This document shows, piece after piece, positions 59,484 to 63,440 of a DNA stretch of 63,440 nucleotides. The notes under the pieces were generated by a model. That model was not told where the DNA came from. It was given only the letters and a program-made list of their open reading frames with translations, and did not search any database. This stretch comes from UBA11891 sp965658355 (lineage in GTDB: Bacteria > Bacteroidota > Bacteroidia > Flavobacteriales > Flavobacteriaceae), in NCBI GenBank assembly GCA_965658355.1, contig CBFHRX010000006.1, positions 1 through 63,440 on the forward strand. Reading direction: 5' to 3'. Position 1 is the first letter of the stretch, and every line of letters starts with the position of its first letter. Position numbers and translations under genes: made by a program.

Positions 59484-60194
59484 ATGAGCTACTCCTTACT
59501 ATGGTGCTTACCCAGAAAGCACCTTGATGACTGCAAAAGCAAATGGAATGCTTTTACCAAACACAGGTACCATCACCTATGGATTGAAGAAGCTGACGAT
59601 ATTCAAAATCTTCCCACAGAATCTATCTCCTCTATCCAGTGCATTCTAGCGGCCAATACCGCTCAAAAAAACACCACCCTTCAATTAATCCAAAAATGGA
59701 TGAAACCGATTCATTCCGTTTGGCTAGTTGAATTTTCACAGGAATGGATTCCCTCATACAGGAGTCTTTTCACCCATTGTCTCCCCCTTAATTTTACCCT
59801 CCAGCAAGTGCGAAGAATGGAATTAAAACTTTTTGACAGCAAAGCTCTTTTAAGCAGTCAAAAACTAGAGCTTGAAGAAAGAAACAATGCCTTTAGATGG
59901 ATCCCTTGGGATTCTATTCAACAAATAATCTTCAAAGCAAAAGAAATACATGTTGTTTTGTTCAATCAACGGAAACATATAGGTCCTGATTTTACCGAAA
60001 AAGTGCTACGCCAACTCGAAAAAAAAGAGCACTTCTTCCCCCTCAAAAGCAATCATTTTGTCAACTTGAATTGCCTACGTGAAATTGTCAAATTAGAGCC
60101 TAATGAATACTGCTGTTTATTTTATTCTAACAGCACCATTAGAATCGATTCTCATTCCTATAGAGAACTCCAAAAACACCTAAATCTCTTTTAA
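59484..60194 (+). CDS. LytTR DNA-binding protein with degenerate receiver-like domain
   Basis: 236 residues. The C-terminal 100 residues are a LytTR domain (IPWDSIQQIIFKAKEIHVVL; FFPLKSNHFVNLNCLREIVKL; RIDSHSYREL). The N-terminal 130 residues follow the receiver strand-helix order but lack its catalytic residues: the phosphoacceptor strand reads QCILAANT, and the lysine of KPLD is replaced (CLPLNFTL). It cannot be phosphorylated in the normal way. It lies between the LytS/LytTR pair and the surface-protein genes, and may be their direct regulator. Confidence 0.8.
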   Translation: MSYSLLWCLPRKHLDDCKSKWNAFTKHRYHHLWIEEADDIQNLPTESISSIQCILAANTAQKNTTLQLIQKWMKPIHSVWLVEFSQEWIPSYRSLFTHCLPLNFTLQQVRRMELKLFDSKALLSSQKLELEERNNAFRWIPWDSIQQIIFKAKEIHVVLFNQRKHIGPDFTEKVLRQLEKKEHFFPLKSNHFVNLNCLREIVKLEPNEYCCLFYSNSTIRIDSHSYRELQKHLNLF

Positions 60195-60379
60195 AACTAC
60201 ACACAAAACCTAAATCCAATTTTGGATACCCTTGCTTTCTAGAACCGACACTTTCATACAGCAAAACAGTGTCACCAAAAGTTTTAAAACGCCTTTAAAA
60301 TCCTTTCTAATTTCATTAATCTAAGAAAGCAACAATTCGCATAAATCCACTTATTACATTAAAACAACCATTTATTACT

Positions 60380-60400
60380 TTATATCAACCAGTGATATAA
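60380..60400. promoter_or_regulatory. Perfect palindrome upstream of the CHU_C gene promoter
   Basis: TTATATCA, a 5-nt spacer (ACCAG), and TGATATAA form a perfect 8-bp inverted repeat. Its centre is about 54 bp upstream of the predicted transcription start, the position of an activator site. The binding protein is unknown. Confidence 0.55.
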
Positions 60401-60430
60401 TGTACGCGCAAGAACCCATGGGATAGTAGA

Positions 60431-60438
60431 TACTTTTG
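60431..60438 (+). promoter_or_regulatory. CHU_C gene promoter, -7 element
   Basis: TACTTTTG is an exact TAnnTTTG match, 20 bp before the GTG start. No TTTG lies at -33, consistent with dependence on an activator at the palindrome upstream. Confidence 0.6.
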
Positions 60439-60458
60439 GCAGTATACATAGAACTTCA

Positions 60459-61466
60459 GTGGAAACCAAATCATCCCTTTATCTTTACTTGCTAACTGCA
60501 CACTTCCAAGTTGCTGTTTGCTTCTTTATACTAGCGACAGGAGTTGAAGGACTTTATGCCCAAATACAAATAAGTGGCAATCTACACATCGGAGACCATG
60601 GTGTTATGCACATCGCTTACGCAGACACTTATTTCGATCAACCTCAAATTACATCTGAGCGGTCGGAAGACTATGGTGTCCTGTCTTTTTCTCCGGACGG
60701 CCAAGTAATTAATCAGGATCACAATGCTTTTGTAAATGGTATAGTCCGTCATTACGGAACCGAAAATGAAGTATTTGTTATCGGAAATGAGGCTATATAC
60801 CAGCCCCTTCTGATCAGCAATCGAGATACTTCATTGCCTTTGGATGTTGCCTTTTTGAATAGTCCCCATGCCCATACCAATTTGTCTCCTGATTTGCGTC
60901 AAATCAGCAACCGTTTTCATTGGCCTGTATACCAAGCGCATGGAAATGCACAATTAACCTTAAGCTGGAACGCTTTTAGTCGAATCGATGAATTGACCTT
61001 AGGGGCATTAGAAGCGCTTACCATAGCAGGATTCAATGGCGCTGAATGGGAACAAATTGCATCCGAAATTAACACTGTAAACAGCTTTACCAATGAAAAT
61101 GTCAGCACGTTAAGTGGAAGTATCGAGTCCGTCTCTACTGTAAATCTGGATTCCTATTCCGCCTTTACTCTGGCTCGAAAATCTGGAGCAGCCATCATCA
61201 TAAACGTTTCCGAGGGCTTTACACCTAATGGAGATGGAATTAATGACACCTGGTTTTTAGAAAATGTGGAGCACTATCCGAATATTAAGATCAAAATCTT
61301 TAATCGTTGGCAACGGGTTGTATTCTCCCATCAGGGACCCTATCTAAATGACTGGCCTGGAACCTACAGAGGGCAACCCTTACCCGATGCCCCTTATTTC
61401 TATACCATAGACAGAGAAGGCAATGGCTCTGTAGACCAATCCGGTTGGATTTACATCACCCAATAA
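60459..61466 (+). CDS. T9SS-exported protein with gliding-motility C-terminal (CHU_C) domain
   Basis: 335 residues: signal peptide (to about residue 35, YAQ), a beta-rich domain of about 220 residues without recognised family, then a CHU_C/type B C-terminal signal (about 252-335): VSEGFTPNGDGINDTWFLEN, IKIFNRW, GTYRGQPLPDAPYFYTIDR and a final GWIYITQ. Type B signals direct proteins through T9SS with a PorP/SprF partner, which is the next gene. Start is GTG at 60459. Probably a surface anchor or adhesin. Confidence 0.9.
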   Translation: METKSSLYLYLLTAHFQVAVCFFILATGVEGLYAQIQISGNLHIGDHGVMHIAYADTYFDQPQITSERSEDYGVLSFSPDGQVINQDHNAFVNGIVRHYGTENEVFVIGNEAIYQPLLISNRDTSLPLDVAFLNSPHAHTNLSPDLRQISNRFHWPVYQAHGNAQLTLSWNAFSRIDELTLGALEALTIAGFNGAEWEQIASEINTVNSFTNENVSTLSGSIESVSTVNLDSYSAFTLARKSGAAIIINVSEGFTPNGDGINDTWFLENVEHYPNIKIKIFNRWQRVVFSHQGPYLNDWPGTYRGQPLPDAPYFYTIDREGNGSVDQSGWIYITQ

Positions 61467-61471
61467 ACACT

Positions 61472-62455
61472 ATGAAACAAGACTACTTAGTTCTTTTTAC
61501 CTGTCTTTTATCTTTTGGTTGCTTGTCTGCCCAACAAGATCCTTTTTTCTCTCTGTATCGATATCATTTTAATGCGATCAATCCAGCTGCAAATGGATTG
61601 GATACAGCGGAAACTGCACGTCTTTCAGTTCGTAAACAATGGATGAATATCGAAGGGGCTCCAGAAACACAGGTCTTTTCTTTTACCACTCCTACTAAGA
61701 GGGAAAAAGTATCTCTTGGGGCGGTGTTTGTCAATGATAAAACTTTTATCGAACAGCAAACTCAGTTTTATCTCTCCTACACCTATAAATTGCAACTCGA
61801 CACCACACGAAACGTATACTTAGGCATACAAGCCGGAGGAAACTCATTTCGGGTCAATGCTGCCGATCTAGCATTAAGGGGGCCCGTTCAATCGGATCCT
61901 AATCTTGTCAACTTTGCCCGTTTTCAACCCAATATTGGGGTTGGCTTCTATTTAGATCATACCGATTACTTCTTATCCCTATCAGCACCTCGAATTCTGA
62001 ATTCCGAACGCTATAAGTCGATCGATGGACTCGTGACTACAGCCAGTGACAAAGTACACCTCTATGGAAGTTTGGGGTTTCGATTGCCCCTTAGTCCCAG
62101 TTGGAAAATGACTCCTTCTATGATCGGTCGCTATGTCTCGAATGCCCCTCCATTGTGGACCGCTACTATGACTATGGACTACCAAGAAGCAGTAGAGTTT
62201 GGGCTTGAATACAATGCAAATAGTGGCTGGGGAGGGGTTTTTATGTTGCATTTAAAAGGAGGCCTCTCTTTTGGTTATGCCTATGCTGGGAGTGGGTTTA
62301 ACGAACTGCGACAACTCGCCCAGGGGTCGCATGAGATTTACATTAAAACCAAGCTAAGGGGCAAAAAAAAAGAAGACAACCCAGCTAAGAGTATTGAAAC
62401 AGTTACACTAAATCATACAACAACAAACAGAAAATCAAAAGAGTCCTTTCACTGA
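61472..62455 (+). CDS. PorP/SprF family type IX secretion protein
   Basis: 327 residues from ATG 61472 (MKQDYLVLFTCLLSFGC): signal peptide, then the PorP/SprF pattern QQDPFFSLYRYHFNAINPAANGLDTAE and outer-membrane beta-barrel strands (SLGAVFVNDKTF, GIQAGGNSF, KGGLSFGYAYAGSGF). These proteins assist export or anchoring of CHU_C-tailed proteins in T9SS. The gene starts 5 nt after the CHU_C gene. Confidence 0.92.
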   Translation: MKQDYLVLFTCLLSFGCLSAQQDPFFSLYRYHFNAINPAANGLDTAETARLSVRKQWMNIEGAPETQVFSFTTPTKREKVSLGAVFVNDKTFIEQQTQFYLSYTYKLQLDTTRNVYLGIQAGGNSFRVNAADLALRGPVQSDPNLVNFARFQPNIGVGFYLDHTDYFLSLSAPRILNSERYKSIDGLVTTASDKVHLYGSLGFRLPLSPSWKMTPSMIGRYVSNAPPLWTATMTMDYQEAVEFGLEYNANSGWGGVFMLHLKGGLSFGYAYAGSGFNELRQLAQGSHEIYIKTKLRGKKKEDNPAKSIETVTLNHTTTNRKSKESFH

Positions 62456-62483
62456 ATAAATAAAGTGCCAAAAAACTTCAACC

Positions 62484-63440
62484 ATGTCAACATTTACTTT
62501 TATTGAACACACTATTTCCAATCCCATAAGAAAATGGAACTCACAATGCAGCAGACTCTTTGTTTTGGTTTTATGGATGGCAGCCACTTCAGCGACCTTT
62601 GCACAAGTAAAAATTGGGGACAACCCTACCGAAATAAATTCCTTTTCGCTACTTGAATTAGAAAGCAAAGATCGGGGATTACTAATCCCCAGAATGACAT
62701 CCCAAGAACGCGATGCCGCTTTTGGTTTAGACACGCCCGAAGGGATGCTTATTTTTAATTTAGACAACAGTCAAATCCAAGTTTGGCATCAGCAAATTGA
62801 TTTGAATACAGGAAAGAAGACCGGTGCCGGTTTGGTCTGGGAAAGCATTAGCACCAAGCCTATAATCCCTTCGCAAACAGAATTTCCTGCAAACCCCGTA
62901 ACCGGTGAGCTGCATTTAGATATGTCAACCAATACGGTCTATTTTTATAATGAAAGCATACAAGAATGGGTGCCCATCGTTGGGAGTAATTCTGAAGACA
63001 ATGGTATCCCAGGCCCCAGAGGGCCAAGAGGAGCTACAGGTGCTACTGGTGACACAGGTCCAGAAGGCCCTGCGGGACAAGACGGACAACAAAGTGTTCT
63101 CCTGGGAACGTCTTCCCCTACAATTACAGTAAGTGCTACCACTCTCTTTATCAATACACTTACTGGCGAGCAATACACTACCGAAAGTGGTGATAATTGG
63201 CAATTACTACCCTCCACAAGTCAAGTAAGCGGGTCTCTCAACTTAAGTGGGGCCCTATATGACAGTACGTCCAGTTCGGGTACTACCGGCCAATTGCTTT
63301 CCTCTACCGGAACTCAAACCCTATGGGTGACTACGGGTGCCCTCCCTGCGAATTCCGGTCAAAACACCAATACTACCGCCTACTGGAATGGCTCTTCTTG
63401 GCTCAACAACACCAACTTACTGACCGATGGTAGTACTCAA
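62484..63440 (+). CDS. Collagen-like surface protein, N-terminal part
   Basis: The frame is open from ATG 62484 to the right edge (319 codons, incomplete). A signal peptide (about 1-42, ending ATFAQ) is followed by SLLELESKDRGLLIPRMTSQERDA, a module common in large flavobacterial surface proteins, then nine uninterrupted Gly-X-Y triplets (about 174-200), GIPGPRGPRGATGATGDTG and on, and then Ser/Thr/Gly-rich repeats (TSSSGTTGQLLSSTGTQTLWV). It is likely a collagen-like fibre or adhesin displayed with the upstream T9SS pair. The C-terminus, and any secretion signal there, is out of the window. Confidence 0.85.
   Translation, partial: MSTFTFIEHTISNPIRKWNSQCSRLFVLVLWMAATSATFAQVKIGDNPTEINSFSLLELESKDRGLLIPRMTSQERDAAFGLDTPEGMLIFNLDNSQIQVWHQQIDLNTGKKTGAGLVWESISTKPIIPSQTEFPANPVTGELHLDMSTNTVYFYNESIQEWVPIVGSNSEDNGIPGPRGPRGATGATGDTGPEGPAGQDGQQSVLLGTSSPTITVSATTLFINTLTGEQYTTESGDNWQLLPSTSQVSGSLNLSGALYDSTSSSGTTGQLLSSTGTQTLWVTTGALPANSGQNTNTTAYWNGSSWLNNTNLLTDGSTQ

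Noticed and set aside
1..63440. CRISPR arrays and insertion sequences
   Set aside because: No regularly spaced direct repeats, Cas genes, transposase motifs or terminal inverted repeats were seen.

Overview
The window is a chromosomal segment of a member of the Bacteroidota, most likely a marine Flavobacteriaceae. The evidence is a type IX secretion (T9SS) pair of gliding-motility C-terminal (CHU_C) protein and PorP/SprF, flavobacterial families (DUF5916, DUF2851, DUF3467, PspC, DUF4369), AT-rich intergenic DNA, almost no Shine-Dalgarno sequences, and several promoters matching the Bacteroidota consensus (TTTG, about 19-20 nt, then TAnnTTTG). No insertion sequence, CRISPR array or complete prophage was seen.

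Layout. 1-8.7 kb: a truncated membrane gene, alkB-like dioxygenase, S1/P1 nuclease, a DUF5916 outer-membrane protein, a DUF4369 lipoprotein, an idi-queD-peroxiredoxin operon, prfC and a GyrI-like gene. 8.9-14.1 kb: a two-gene polysaccharide module (PL-like lyase, GH3), two TM2 genes and a YheT-type hydrolase. 14.2-19.3 kb: a TetR-ABC-HlyD-TolC export operon whose ATPase has degenerate catalytic motifs. 20-33 kb: the core expression block, read on the minus strand as tuf, tRNA-Trp, secE, nusG, rplK, rplA, rplJ, rplL, rpoB, rpoC, DUF3467. 33-40.3 kb: aconitase, two glycosyltransferases and small lipoprotein/membrane genes. These lie between tuf and the Thr-Tyr-Gly-Thr tRNA cluster that abuts tuf in many bacteria. 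40.4-48.1 kb: that tRNA cluster, hpf, xerC-type recombinase, rpsU (with a rare strong Shine-Dalgarno), acyl-CoA dehydrogenase, ComEA-like HHH protein, Na+/alanine symporter, PspC, DUF2851 and rhodanese. 48.2-55.2 kb: a MarR regulator, then the full trpEGDCFBA operon preceded by a Trp-rich leader peptide and an attenuator hairpin. 55.3-56.7 kb: arsS-like radical SAM gene with its AhpD-like partner. 56.8-63.4 kb: two divergent HTH genes around shared palindromes, a LytS/LytTR pair, a second LytTR protein with a degraded receiver, then a CHU_C protein, PorP/SprF and a collagen-like surface protein running off the end.

How it works together. The centre is housekeeping: translation, transcription, TCA cycle, tryptophan. 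Two accessory systems deserve attention. One is the TetR-controlled tripartite exporter with an unusual ATPase. The other is the right-hand block, where a phage-like divergent HTH switch and LytTR-type regulators sit immediately upstream of a T9SS surface-protein cassette. Regulatory features with good sequence support are the trp attenuator, the rpsU Shine-Dalgarno/short leader, the rplL-rpoB hairpin, and palindromes at the marR, tetR, HTH and CHU_C promoters. Functions are assigned from recognisable motifs only; no database search was possible.
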